This document shows positions 10,701 to 21,264 of a stretch of DNA of 42,260 nucleotides, in pieces. The DNA comes from Chara braunii (Eukaryota > Streptophyta > Charophyceae > Charales > Characeae). Made by a program: the position numbers and the translations under genes. The DNA lies in contig BFEA01000078.1 of NCBI GenBank assembly GCA_003427395.1, positions 1,000,664-1,042,923 on the forward strand, read 5' to 3'. The notes beneath the pieces are model-generated. The model was not told where the DNA came from and ran no database searches. It saw nothing but the letters and a program-made list of their open reading frames with translations. Position 1 is the stretch's first letter. The number at the start of each line of letters is the position of its first letter.

Positions 10701-11867
10701 AGCAGAGAATCAAGTAGAAAAGCAATGTAATCCATGGCTAAGGCAAGAGAATGCTCGGGTTTATAATCGAAGGAGGACAGGTAACTGCTCACCCGCTCCT
10801 CGCGAGAAGCATAGGGAGAAAGGTGAAAGGGGGGCTCCCAGTGAAGAGGCTGTCCCTCTTGTCCTGCCGAGAATAAGGGGGTACTGGATCTCTCATCTTG
10901 AGCGGGCGGACACAAAGAGCGCAGTAGCATTTATGTAGGTTCTCTGTCTTGTGCAGGGCAGTACCGTGGGAGAGAAAAGCGAGACCGAACCACAAAAGCG
11001 CAATGGTCTGATCGCAACTTTGACTGGTCATGTACGGGATGGTGAAAGGGGTATCTGAGCACTAATGTGTTGGTTCCGTGGGGGGGAGAGTCGAGTCGGG
11101 GAGTGCTATTCTGTTTTCTCCTTGTATGATGTACCCTCTCGTCCCTGATAACGCTTAAGTGCATTTGAGTTCGGGCAAAAGGTTTGCCTCCGTGGCGAGA
11201 GTGAGCGGAATTGCATGCGTGAAGAAGGGATCAGGGGAAATAGAGGGGTAGGCTGATCCGTTTCGCTTAAAAACGGGTCTGTGAACTGAATTACTGAGAA
11301 GGCACGTGAAAATGAGAAAGGGGGTAACGGTGCAAGTGGGAAGTGAGAAGGAGAAGAGCAAGAGGAAGTGAAAGGGGAAGAGGGAGAAGACTCTGCATGA
11401 CGGGGTGAGGGAAAAACGTGGATGAGAGGGAAATTAAAGGGACGGAGTGGGAAGGAGTCCTTTGCATTAATTAAATAATTTATTAAGTTAGTCAATTTTT
11501 TTTTCTCCTCGCTTAATTTGATTGGTCGGAAATCGGTCGGCGTGATCGAAAGAACGGAAATTCCTACTTATAAACGCTCTGGGGTTATTCAGGTCTTGAA
11601 GCGAATAGTCATCTGTATTCCCTCTGCGTCAGAGTTCGTGCTTTGTCTCCTGGAACTGGTGGTTGACAACGTGAAATGACCGGAAGATGGGGATAAATTT
11701 CTCCCTCAAAATTCAACTGAGGAATGCAGTGAATGTACCCACGGGCCATCGATCACAACCCCCAGCGAGGTTACCTGCTCCCATACACTAGTTCGGACCT
11801 TTTCAGCAAGTCAGTGAAGTCTCAAGTAATTACAAGTTTGTGTGACCCCTCCCCGGGTTTCCTCACA
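7789..11867. mobile_element. 4.1-kb insertion of unknown type inside A1
   Basis: In A2 the integrase stop is followed after about 10 bp by the GACACCTCGTTAGG of the ORF2 upstream region. In A1 these two anchors are 4.1 kb apart. The extra DNA begins on the minus strand with TGTGAGGAAACCCGGGG, which looks like an LTR start. I found neither a matching end with target duplication nor any recognisable protein. Bases 7855-8127 hold a 90-codon frame with no family resemblance. Bases 8130-8420 are AT-rich, 8770-9360 are a tandem array, 9360-10560 are GC-rich without genes, and 11050-11470 are purine-rich. A plus-strand CTTATAAACGC at about 11570 could be a TATA box. Confidence 0.55.
8770..9360. repeat. 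Tandem array, about 30-bp units in 61-bp dimers
   Basis: About 18 degenerate copies of a 30-31 bp unit, near GGTGATTTATTTTCAGGTCC plus GGGACCACTGT. The best copies (9057-9240) alternate two subtypes, one ending GGGACCTCTGC and one ending GGGACCACTGT, giving a 61-bp higher-order period. The array is confined to the insertion and is absent from the LTRs. It decays towards both ends. Confidence 0.8.
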
Positions 11868-11873
11868 CCTTAC

Positions 11874-13620
11874 CTATTCCCTGGCCACGAACTTCTTCAG
11901 CATTGTCCCTGATACCCAATCCTGCCACCCTGCCCCATCCGACTCTTCAATTTGGTAGGCCCCAAACTCGCCACACCGCACGATCCTATATGGTCCCAGC
12001 CACCGCTTATCTAGCTTCCCGGACCATTGTTTTTCAAGCAAGGAGTCATACACATCTCCAACCTTCAACGGGTCCTTCCTTATTAGGGCCATCTGGTCCC
12101 ATGTCATCTTGTCCTCCATACGACTTCTCTCTACCTGACCAGCGGCTTCTCGTAACCTTTCCTCAGCGGCTCCCACCTGCCGCGCCCGTATATCGAGCAG
12201 TTCTTCGAAAGATAGATTCACTTCCAGGTCTTGGCGCCTCCACGTCTTCATGAAACTTTCTATGGGAAAGGTAGCGTGCCTTTCGTACCATAGTGTGGCT
12301 GACGCATACTTGGTGGTCCTTTTCACTGTAACATTTTCCACGAAGAAAGTTGCTCTCAGGAACTTTGGCCATTTGTTGGGCTTCCCCTCAGTCCACTTGG
12401 CCAGGAGATTTGTGATGGTACTATGCCCCCTCTCCACAGGTGCGTTTGCCTGGGGGTGCGAGGTAGTAGTATAGTTTGCTAACACGCCGTACCCCGCAAG
12501 CAAGGTCCGCACCTCGTTACAAGTGAACTCCGACCCCCGGTCCATCACAAACTCTCTGACAAACAGATAGCGCAGGTAGTATTCTTCGCTGCACCTTGCT
12601 AAAATTGGGCCAGTTTTTGTACGAATAGCCCGGCCGTCCACGAACCCGGTAAGGTTGTCCCGTGCGTCAAAGATATAGTTACTTCCATCCTCCCCGAGTG
12701 GCATAAACAACAGGTCCACGTATACGACTCCGCCCACTTCCCTTTCCAGCCTGGGGTGCAAAGGCTCCCCAGGCCTTTGCGGTGACCTCTGCTGGCAAGG
12801 TACACAGGACTGGCAGTACTTCATGGCCATAATCAGCATTCTGTCCCAATGGTATAGCTCGCTTATCTTTGTGCATGTGGCACTAACCCCTCTGTACCCC
12901 CTTGCTATACGATCGTGTAGGGCTGCCATGACATCGATCTGCCGGTTCCTCCCACATACGATCCTCTTGGGGTTCCCAACCTGTCGCTTTATAAATAAAT
13001 GACAATCTCTTACTACGTAGAGATGCCTCATCTTCTGGGCTTTAGCGCTTGCATCCCTATCCCTTATCTCACATGACAGGAGTAACCCCAGTTCCCGATA
13101 GATCCCGTCATACTCCTCAGCGCGGAAGGCCTCCCTGATCTCTCCCTCTTCGAACTCGTCGTCCTGGCGTTCAGGAATGAGAAGTTCGTTCTCCTCAGGG
13201 CCGGTTGAACTCCTTTGATTAAAGTTCCCCTGCAGGAGCGTATTAGTGAGCAAATACATCCCTCCCATTAATTGCTCATGCTCCTCTACCTGGTTCGGGC
13301 CTGCCTCTATCGTCCTTACCTCCTCCGCCAGACTATGTGTACTTGCCAATGCCAGCTTCATCATCCAGCCAACATCGCTACTCCCCCACGGATCTTCCTC
13401 CTGGAAAGGCTTGAGGACCAGCTCCCCCTTTCGCTCGTACCTCCTTGGTGCTAGCCATATGGGATGCGTGACGCAGCTAGGCACCCTCAGCGACCACTCA
13501 TTTATGTGGAGGCGGACATCCTCCTCCTGGTCCAAGAACCCGTCAACTGGTGGGGTATCCTCAATTGACTCCTGGCTCGCCCCATCCCAGTTGATACGGC
13601 TCAGCCCATCCGCCCTGTTC
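11874..13620 (-). pseudogene. Integrase (Ty3/gypsy type), A1
   Basis: Integrase joins retroelement cDNA to host DNA. The main open frame starts at 13535, but homologous sequence (GLSRINWDG) begins near 13615 in the same frame, so the Met at 13535 is not a natural start. Residue numbers from 13535: zinc region H207 with C244/C247 (CQSCVPCQQ), where the expected second His is Tyr214; catalytic D274 (YVDLLF), D332 (FVMDRGSEF) and E368 (NAPVERG). D332 and E368 are separated by 35 residues, the D,D35E spacing. A C-terminal GPY/F module (KRWLGPYRIV) is kept. Three residues are missing in GDVYDS relative to A2 (GDVVRLYDS). The frame is open to 11874, but it is separated from RNase H by a frameshift, so it would not be made as part of Pol. 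Confidence 0.9.
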
Positions 13621-13978
13621 TTGCCCCGGGAATCCTCTCCAACTCAAAGTTAAACATCCAAATGTAAGTCAACCACCTTGCGATGGTTGGGTCAGATGGA
13701 GTATAACTTTTCAGGGAACACGCAAGTGCAGTAAGGTCCACCCTCAAGATGAGCCTCGTGCCAAAAATATAGTTCCTGAAGGTGCTCAGGCAGTGGAGTA
13801 CCTCCAGCGTCTCCTTTTTAAACTGAGAGTAATTCCTCTCAGTCGTATTGAGGGTACGACTTTCAAACCTTAGCGGCCTCTCCTTCCCATCCGCATCTGT
13901 CTGAATCAGGACCCCTCCCAAGGCAGTTGGCCCAGGGTCCGTCCCGACAACAAAAGTCCTTTTTCTCCGTAGCCTCAT
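13577..13978 (-). pseudogene. RNase H domain of Pol, A1
   Basis: Contains FVVGTDPGPTALGGVLIQ, then RFESRTLNTTERNYSQFKKETLEVLHCL and FELERIPG, the order seen in gypsy RNase H, which degrades RNA in RNA-DNA hybrids. The usual TDAS start is TDPG, and the later TDHKAL-like motif is VDLTAL, so an active-site residue may be lost. A frameshift near 13955 separates it from RT. A further one near 13620 (GARTGRMG against expected KNRADGLSRI) separates it from integrase. Confidence 0.85.
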
Positions 13979-15172
13979 AATTTGGCGCTCCCAGCACTAA
14001 GCCTCCTTCCTTGAATTCTCCCTTCATCCTCTCGACAACCTTTTCCTGGTCCTTGCCCCAGACCCATTCCTGATCTTGACGCACCATCTTCCTCAAATGC
14101 TCTGTCTCGGTGGCGAAGTCCTTCACAAAACGCCTCAAAAACCCGCAGGTCCCAAGGAAGCTCCTCACGTCCGTTATCGACTGGAAGGGGACTGGCCACT
14201 CTAGGATCTTGTCCGTCTTCTTCACATCTGGCCTCTGCCCTTTCTCGTTGCAGACAAAGCCTAGAATTGTGGCTTCCCTCATACAATGCTTCGACTTGGG
14301 GCCACTTGCCGTCGTGTTGTGTTCTTCCAGCAGACCAAGAACCTGATCAATATCCTGGATGTGCTTCCAGACGAATCTCCTCACTCCCGGCATCACTTCG
14401 TCTTCCTCCTTCTCCTTTGGACCCTTGACCACCAAATCGTCAATGTAGGGCTGAGTGATATGTGGACTAACCGTCTGCATGACCCTAATCATGTGCCTTT
14501 GCACCATTGCCACCGCATTAGTCCATCCCTGAGGGACCACATTCATATGGATCAGCCCCCTTGGCGTATGCATTGCCGTCAGTGGCCTATCCGGCGGGTA
14601 TACAGGAAACTGGTCATACCCCGAATAAAGGTCTATAAGTAAAATTATAGGTCTTCCTGCGCATGATTCTGATAAAGGTCTATAAGTAAGATTATAGGCC
14701 TTCCTGCGCATGATTCTGACAAGGCGTCCACGTTCCGCAAACCTCCCGTGTTTCGCAGCGTTACTGCATTCAATCGCTGCAAGTCGTGCACCCACCGTAA
14801 CGTCCCGTTTGGCTTAATAAAATAAAACCAAGGGGAAGCATACAGCCCACTAGAGTAGTCTGCCACGTACGTTCGCATCTTTCCGTCCAGGTAGGCCACC
14901 ACCTTCCTCTCCTCGTCCGGGTTCGGATATCGCTCGCCCCTCAGGTTCCACGGCTCGTGCGGGACGGTATGGATTCGTATCATTAGAATCTTATCCACGT
15001 CCAACCTTCCACGCTCGTCGCCATTAAACGCATACGCGCAATGCCACCTCTTCATGGTCTCCACCATCAAGGTCCTCTCCTGGGGCGAAAGGAAGCCAGG
15101 CTCGCCAATTATCAGCTCCTCCTCGTTCTCGTCATTAATACGGCACGACCCTGCCTGTGCACGTTCCCACAT
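13863..15172 (-). pseudogene. Reverse transcriptase domain of Pol, A1
   Basis: RT copies the element RNA into DNA. The N-terminal part (15172-14724) has GERYPNPDEERKVV, SGLYASPWFYFIKPNG and RWVHDLQRLNAVTLRN, then the first catalytic Asp in ILLIDLYSGYDQ. The second part, from 14795 in a different frame, has LIHMNVVPQGWTNA, the active-site box YIDDLVV, and the thumb and connection region (TILGFVCNEKGQRPDVKKTDKI, VRSFLGTCGFLRRFV). A 47-bp tandem duplication at 14630-14723 shifts the frame exactly at the first catalytic Asp. The protein is therefore broken although all core motifs are present. Confidence 0.92.
14630..14723. repeat. 47-bp tandem duplication inside RT
   Basis: 14630-14676 and 14677-14723 are adjacent copies, 43 of 47 bases identical, and all four differences are transitions. 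Translated, both encode SESCAGRPIILLIDLY. As 47 is not a multiple of three, the duplication shifts the RT frame. Confidence 0.95.
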
Positions 15173-15255
15173 TCGTCTGATCAGTCCCCACTCCCGCTCA
15201 TAATAGGCCTCTTCATCCTCTGTAACAAGTATGGGGACCGGGCGGCACTTCTTAT

Positions 15256-16650
15256 CTATAGTCTTGTACAGCCTTTGGGAGCCCTGCTTAAGCCCTCCCC
15301 TAAAAAAGGTTGACTTGTCGTTCGGGCCTGGGCCATCGCAGGGTCCCGTTTCCTTCCTGGAAGCAAATAGATCAGTTCCACTTCTCCCACCTGAGGGTTC
15401 TCTAGGACCTGCTCCCTCAATGCCTTTATAGGTTCAGGGTCCGCCATATCATGCGTCGCCACCACCTCCATTGCCTTATTCACATCGTTAAGGCTCAGGG
15501 ACAATACCTCACCCGTTCCTTCCTCCTCTTGCTCCCCCCGGAGTCTTGGTCGCGCGTACTCAGACTCTTTGAAGGTGAAGGAGCCGAGGTTGAGCCTATT
15601 CCTCGCACTTCCGGGCCCTGTGTTTCGGCACTTAATAATCTCGTAATTCCCGCAGGTCGGATCGGATAGAGCCAGGATCATCGTCCTCTCATAAGTGTTG
15701 AAGACCAAGGTCTCTGTTCGGCAGAGGAACGACCTCCCTAGAAGGATAGGGTGGTCGACATCAGGCATGATGAAGAAGCACGTTCGCGCCCTTACCCTCC
15801 CGATCTCCACCATCACATTCGACGCAGTGCCGCAGAAAATGGCCTTGCAGTTGGCGCCATGCAGCACGCCATGGTCCGAATGGTCAACTTCCAGCCCTAA
15901 CATGGTCGTGTCCCGCTCCCGGATGATATTCATCTCAACGCCCGTGTCCACCATTGCGATGCTCGGCTGGTCTCTCACATTCAGATCCACCAACATACAT
16001 GCCACACACTTCCTGTCCATCCTGGTGCCCGCCTCTGTCCACTCTATCTCCCTGGGCAGAGTTGAGCTCAGGTGGACGTTGGGCACTAACCTTCGCGAGA
16101 GCCGCCCTTTCAACTCGCCACGGAGCCTCGGTGCCGACGCCAAGATGTCTTTTAGATTCATCAAATCGTTGTGGCCCTCCAGGAGCTTATCCACCATTCG
16201 CTCCACGTCAAAACCTTCCTCCAGCCGGACTGCGTACTTCTTCCTTTTTGGCACGCCATCGTGCAGGCTTGGCTTCGCCCCTCCCTGAATTCCTCTCTTC
16301 TTGGCCCTCTGCTCGGCTCGCTGGTCCTCCTCCTGCCGGAGCCTCTCATCCCCTTCGTCATCACCCTCCTCTTCCTCCTCCTGAACCTCCACCACCTCTT
16401 TCCTTCGTTCAGGCTCTGGTTCCATTCGAGGAGGCGCCCGGCCAGGTGCCTGGCCGGGTCCTTGACTAGCGGTAGCCTTGCTTTGGCCCCTAGTCTGCAC
16501 GGCATGTGGCACCCTTCCATGCGACATAGGGGGTCGGAAGGTCATCCCTGACCTAGGACCCGCCCCGGCCGTCGCCACGCTTAGACACCCTTGCGGTCCT
16601 GGTGATGACTCCGGGCCGGACCCATAGAGCATTACTTCAGGAAGGTTCAT
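15256..16650 (-). pseudogene. Aspartic protease region of Pol, A1
   Basis: Retroviral-type aspartic protease cuts Gag-Pol into mature proteins. In the 464-codon frame from 16650, residues 70-125 are a charged, low-complexity linker (EEEEEGDDEGDE). The active-site motif is SIAMVDTGVEMNII with D235-T236-G237. A flap-like GANCKAIFCGTASN and the C-terminal PILLGRSFL (about 301-309) follow. The order and spacing are normal for gypsy proteases. The frame continues past the domain and ends at 15256, so a frameshift separates it from RT at 15172. Another break separates it from the zinc-knuckle frame upstream. Confidence 0.85.
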
Positions 16651-16757
16651 TTTTCGATCCCGGGCCTCTTCCTACATCACCCTTGATCACTCCTGGTACC
16701 TGCCGACTTTTGCAAGCAGGTCCTCCATCCTTTCCAGGATGGTCGAGGCGGAGTCTC

Positions 16758-17190
16758 TCACCACCTCAGTGCCTCATCGTCGGACTCAACAACTATAGGC
16801 TCCTCCTTTATAGTTCCTGCCTTTAGTTGTTGAGTCACCTCCTCGTTTTCGTCCACAATCTCCTCAATTCTCACACCCAGATCGTGCCTTTCTTGCCATA
16901 TTCTAAACATAGCCGGGGCTGCTGGCGGCCCTGCTGCCGCTCGCCTGAGGGCTTCCTGCCTGATTCCTCCCGGAGTCTTGGGATCGATGTGCTTTCCCCA
17001 TCGATCATATATGTCCCCGTCCATACAGGAGGAAATCAGTCCTGCCAGCTCGTCGTCCCGCCGCTGTTGGCAGAATCGTACGGTGTGGCCCACCTCGCCA
17101 CACTGCCAACAAGTTGCGTTCCGCCAGTCGAAGCGGGGCCTCCCGTACCCTTGCCCCCCCCCCCTGGCTGCTTTGGCCACCTTGGTTCTA
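16758..17190 (-). pseudogene. Nucleocapsid zinc-knuckle region of Gag, A1
   Basis: On the minus strand, CWQCGEVGHTVRFC at 17111-17070 is a CCHC knuckle (C-X2-C-X4-H-X4-C), which binds genomic RNA in Gag. It is followed by DGDIYDRWGKHIDPKTPGG and an acidic tail. It lies in a different frame from the gag frame before it. The switch falls near a G6 run before the gag TAG at 17190-17188. An 11-G run lies just downstream (17164-17154), so either a decay frameshift or an assembly error in homopolymers is possible. Confidence 0.85.
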
Positions 17191-18495
17191 GCCCCCCTGA
17201 CCACTCGAACCTCCTCCACGGCCTCCACCATTTCCCCCTCGCCCCCGGCCGCCCCCTCCTCTACCCCCTTGGTCCCGGCCCCCATTGCCCTGCCCGCCTT
17301 GTCCTTGGCCCCCTCCCCCGGCCACACTAGCTTGCGAGGCCTGTTGGGAGGGTGGCGGTAGAGCCACAGGCAGGCTTTGAGTCGCCGGGTAGCTCGGGGG
17401 GCCCATACCTGCTGATGGGCCCGAATAGGGGACCATGTGTCCCGTGTGGGCCTGGCTCCCTCGACACGAGACAATGTGGTTGCAACTGGGCCAAGGCGCG
17501 GACTGACAATGCGGCACCCAGTGCCCGCAAGCTGGTGGCGGCCCCATGTGCGACGGTCCTGTTGGCGCAGGCGCGGCCGCGGCGACAGGGGGTGGCGCGG
17601 CAATGGCTTGGGGAGCCTGCCCCTTCCCTGACCCCTGCCTTCCCTGCAGCAGATTGCGCTGCTTCCTCTGGGCCTTAGTCAGGACTTGGGAGCCCGTCTC
17701 CCCTCCGCCGTAGTCTTCTTGCCCAGCCTCCTCATCCACTGCCCCTGACGCCCGGCCTTGGGCCATTAGCACCCCTCTTTTCTGTATCTCTGCTTCGTTA
17801 TCATACCCCAGTACCGCCAACACGTCCGTAACAATTCTCTTCACCCCCGGGGTCCCGGATGCGGTAGCATCCCTCTCCTTCCTCTTGCGCCTTTGCAGCC
17901 TCATTTGGTGCTGCTCCACCTGGTCCAGGCTCCCTTCTTCCACTCCCTTGTCAATGGTTGCCCAGGTGAGCCTCTCGCTCCCTTCCCCATACTTGGTCAG
18001 CTCTGTGGCCTCCGAGCCTGTAAGCAGCCCCAAAAATGTGGCGCACTGCGCCTCCTCAGAAATCCCGTGCACTTTCCTCGCCTTTTCCTTAAATTCGTGC
18101 ACGAACGCCCCAATGGTAGAAAAGTCTTCCTTGTTCATGGCCTCCAAGTTGGCCATGGTTAACAGGCCATCCCCCAGCCTATACTTCCTTCGCATTGGGT
18201 CCCCAAACTTTGTCCAACTGCCCCCGGCGGCATCCACGACCTTACTTACTTCCCGATGGTGACTATGCAGGACGTACCTCAGGACCCGCTGGAGCTTGAC
18301 CTCATCTGACAGCCCCACCAACACCTGCTCTGTCAGATCCAACCAGTCAGATACCCGATCCCGCTTGAAGTGAAATGTCTCAACCTTTGGGATATTGCTT
18401 GGCGCCCTCTCGCGCTTGTCCAATGCATCGATGAGATCATCAATCGTCACGAGCCTCCTCCCACCGTCCGCCATTGCCTCTGGCATCCTGATCAA
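17188..18495 (-). pseudogene. Gag capsid region, A1
   Basis: First gene of A1, 372 bp after the LTR end. It forms the particle. The 435-codon frame from 18495 begins with a short leader, then TIDDLIDALDKRE, a helical capsid-like domain (VSDWLDLTEQVLVGLSDEVK, FSTIGAFVHEFKEKARKVHG, WATIDKGVEEGSLDQVEQHQ), then a Pro/Ala/Gln-rich region and a Gly/Arg/Gln-rich tail. Met1 and Met4 are both possible starts; no start can be proved. It reads into TAG at 17190, after which the zinc knuckle continues in another frame. From memory the sequence resembles Chara braunii hypothetical proteins; that needs a database search. Confidence 0.85.
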
Positions 18496-18845
18496 CCGTC
18501 TCCGGCTTTGAACTTCCTGTTATAAAAACGGTAGAACGAAAAGACTCCACTCAGCGACTCAATCCTTCACGTCCCCGATGCTCTAGACCTGGCAGACATC
18601 TCTTTTCTCGTTCTCCCTTAGGCCTACCTAGATAATGCCTATCCTCACCATAAAACCTCCTTACACACTTGTTTTATTCAAGCCGTCAGTCAAGCCGCCA
18701 ATCAATCGATCATTTAACTTACGGTCATATAGATCACCATACAATCCATCTCATAGTCTTCCCCTTACTCACCTATATGCCTAGTTTCTCCCTCATTCCC
18801 ATACCCGGATGTCGTTCCACCAGGGACAACGGTAGGCTTCCGTTA
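18496..18845 (-). other. Leader between primer site and gag (A1)
   Basis: I see no gene here. The stretch lies between the tRNA-primer site and gag, where packaging and dimer signals usually lie. Nothing specific can be assigned. Confidence 0.6.
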
Positions 18846-18863
18846 TCCCCGGCTACGTCGCCA
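18846..18863 (-). other. tRNA primer-binding site of element A
   Basis: On the minus strand TGGCGACGTAGCCGGGGA begins two bases after the point where A1 and A2 LTR homology stops. It resembles the TGGCGCCGTTGCCGGGGA sites found just after the 5' LTR of plant Athila/Tat-type gypsy elements. The site fixes the 3' end of the LTR at 18866. Which tRNA primes it was not determined. Confidence 0.75.
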
Positions 18864-19127
18864 CCCGTCGAGCGCATCGATCCGGCACCGCACACAGTGG
18901 CGCGGGACCCTCTTCGCCGCGTCACACAGGAGTTGGATCAATCTCGACATAACACGCAAATGGAGCTTTCTTAGGCCGCTCCGACCGAGTGCGCCAGCCA
19001 TACCTCTCGCGAGCCCCTAAAACAGGATACGGCCTACGCGAGGCACGACTTACCTCCACCTTATGGGAGTTGTCACCTCCCATCGGTGGGTGTATCCCTG
19101 CCGAGCTACCAGTCCACAATACGAAAG

Positions 19128-19718
19128 CTAATCAGTTGCAATCGCAGAGGTGGACCAACCGAGGGCGTTTCTCGTTCGCTGTAGCATAGGGGGTACGCGA
19201 GGTAATACGCTTATCAGTCCCGCACGCGAGCCGACATCTTGGGGGGCTGAAATCCCAAGTGCGACTCGACATCGGTCGACTAGGACGCATCCTACACACC
19301 ACGCGCACACCACCTCTACGAACAAAAAAACAAAATACACACACACGCGCACACGTACGTACAACGCGACGCAACACGAGCAACGCACCAACGCTCTTAG
19401 CCCCTCGGTAGCCGTCCCATAACTCCCTGATGCAGAAATCGAATAGGCGTCGTGCGCAAGACTTAATATAAACTTCGCAGACGTGGGGGTTAACTCATAT
19501 CGACTTGCAATGCAAGCGTACGCAAGCAGTCGCGATGACGGCGTACTATGTGGTACCCACACTCGTGCGGCCCTCGTTAATCTCAAGGGTCGCGTTCGAC
19601 ACTCAAGTGTCAGCTGACACGCGCCTTGAGGGTTAATCTCTCGACGCCAGACAACCACCGTGTGCGGTTGAAGACCACACACCCTCTTCTGCACCCTTAT
19701 GCATAGTGGGTGGTACAC
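19128..19718 (-). other. Open frame near LTR end, probably not a gene
   Basis: A 196-codon minus-strand frame. A 151-codon frame in the equivalent place of A2 (40372-40827, plus strand) shares LTRxARxW...SRLLAYxxIASRYEL and VVCAWCVxCxLVDR. Both lie sense to the element. Their ends differ by frameshifts and no protein family is recognised. Shared DNA ancestry alone could explain the similarity, so I do not call a gene. Confidence 0.2.
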
Positions 19719-19874
19719 AGGTCTATGCCTGTGGTGTTAGTCGTCTCACGCGGCCTTAGGGGTAAGTCCTTCCCAGGCTTGGGCGAAAGTCAAGGGGTTT
19801 GACTTTGACGGCTGCCACGGACTACAACGTCCAACCATAATAATCCTTAAAAAGCAAACAGAGCACACACGAAA

Positions 19875-20069
19875 NNNNNNNNNNNNNNNNNNNNNNNNNN
19901 NNNNNNNNNNNNNNNNNNNNNNNNNNNNNNNNNNNNNNNNNNNNNNNNNNNNNNNNNNNNNNNNNNNNNNNNNNNNNNNNNNNNNNNNNNNNNNNNNNNN
20001 NNNNNNNNNNNNNNNNNNNNNNNNNNNNNNNNNNNNNNNNNNNNNNNNNNNNNNNNNNNNNNNNNNNNN
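19875..20069. other. Assembly gap (N) beside a poly-C run
   Basis: 195 unknown bases, directly followed by 15 C (20070-20084). The equivalent part of A2 (about 40135-40190) has only a short AAAAGGGGG run. The gap is likely a homopolymer-induced assembly break inside the LTR. Confidence 0.95.
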
Positions 20070-20313
20070 CCCCCCCCCCCCCCCTTTGTCTTAGAAAGAA
20101 TCGTGACCTTGGGATACCCTCCTCCTCTACGGTTGGTACCGATGGCCTACAATAATCCAAGCGCTGCACTTACGCGCGAGCCCGGCGATCCCATAACCTT
20201 TAGACGCTGGGGCGGCTAGACGTCATGCGCAGGACCCTGATATAAAGCTGAGCGACCGCAGGCCAATCCTACGCCAACCACTGATGCCAATCATACGTGG
20301 TAACCGCGGCTCC

Positions 20314-20425
20314 GGCCTCGCGATATTGAATGGTTGAAAGAACGCATCACGAGGGGTTACCCCTCACGATATTGAACGGCTGAAGGACGCACCGTTCGGC
20401 CCTCACGACATTTCCGCCTTTCAGG
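20314..20425. repeat. Tandem duplicate of about 53-bp unit in LTR (A1)
   Basis: Two units of the form CCTCxCGATATTGAAxGG, TTGAAAGxACGCA..., and the start of a third. The same two-unit arrangement is at 39825-39920 in A2, so the duplication predates the two copies. Confidence 0.6.
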
Positions 20426-20932
20426 TGGAGTGCCCCGCCGGCCAAAGTAAATAGGCTCTTTGCAAATAGGCAGAGGGGAGGGTCTTTCCTGTCTCTCAAT
20501 CCCAACTTTTACGCGGTGTTAACATGGCTTCTTAGGCCTCCCGAACGTTGAACGTACGTGTACCCACACATATCTACAAAAAGGGGGATAGAGTTGTGAC
20601 GATCACTTCTCACAGGCACAATGGGACTCCTTACAACCATGTATATGTATATGAAGTCGCAGGCACTCCAAATCCAAAATCCGAATCACTGGACATACCT
20701 GCAATCACACCAAGAATCAAACGACAAAGCACGCACTACACGGAGTCAACCCTAACCATTCTCTATGCTCATACCCTTTCGCTTTAGCCATGCAAGCCCC
20801 CATTGCGAGTCCAACCAACCTCAATTAAATACTCAGTACCTTTGTTAAATGGCCATTCAATAAAAGTCCGAGAGAAACCCTTAACAAANAGTAAAACCAC
20901 CAGGGCTAAAGCCTCTTAGGTTGAGTAGGGAT

Positions 20933-20998
20933 AGTGAGTTGGAATTGAGTCGAAGACCGACGAATCGACAACCGACCTGTTATCAGTGATAACAGAAG
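20933..20998. promoter_or_regulatory. 66-bp conserved block with 19-bp palindrome (A1 5' LTR)
   Basis: Over 66 bp this matches 39114-39179 of A2 with no difference that I can see apart from the centre base of the palindrome on inversion. Flanking LTR sequence is clearly more diverged. It contains CTGTTATCAGTGATAACAG (20977-20995), two 9-bp arms around one base, and a second imperfect inverted pair (GTCGAAGACCGAC). It may be a protein-binding or promoter element. The function is inferred from conservation only. Confidence 0.6.
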
Positions 20999-21264
20999 AC
21001 GATCCTCAAGGGATCAAGCTGAGTCTAGTCCTGATCTTGAAACAGACACCCCAAAGGACCTGTAGCACAAGATAGGTCAAATGCCCAANCTAAATCATCA
21101 GCATATGGGGGATAAACCTCCATAGCACTTTCTCACTCAAAGTTTTCTGCTAACTGAGTCCAAGCCTGCCCCTACACCAGTGCGCAAAGCAAAGGTAGAC
21201 TAATGGCTGAATTTCTCTTATTCAGGGTGGATTGCCAAAATCGCCACCTATCAGAATATAATCT

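Noticed and set aside
7789-11867. Helitron or complete LTR retrotransposon
   Set aside because: No TC...CTRR ends with a 3' hairpin, no pair of LTRs and no target duplication that I could find. Left as unidentified.
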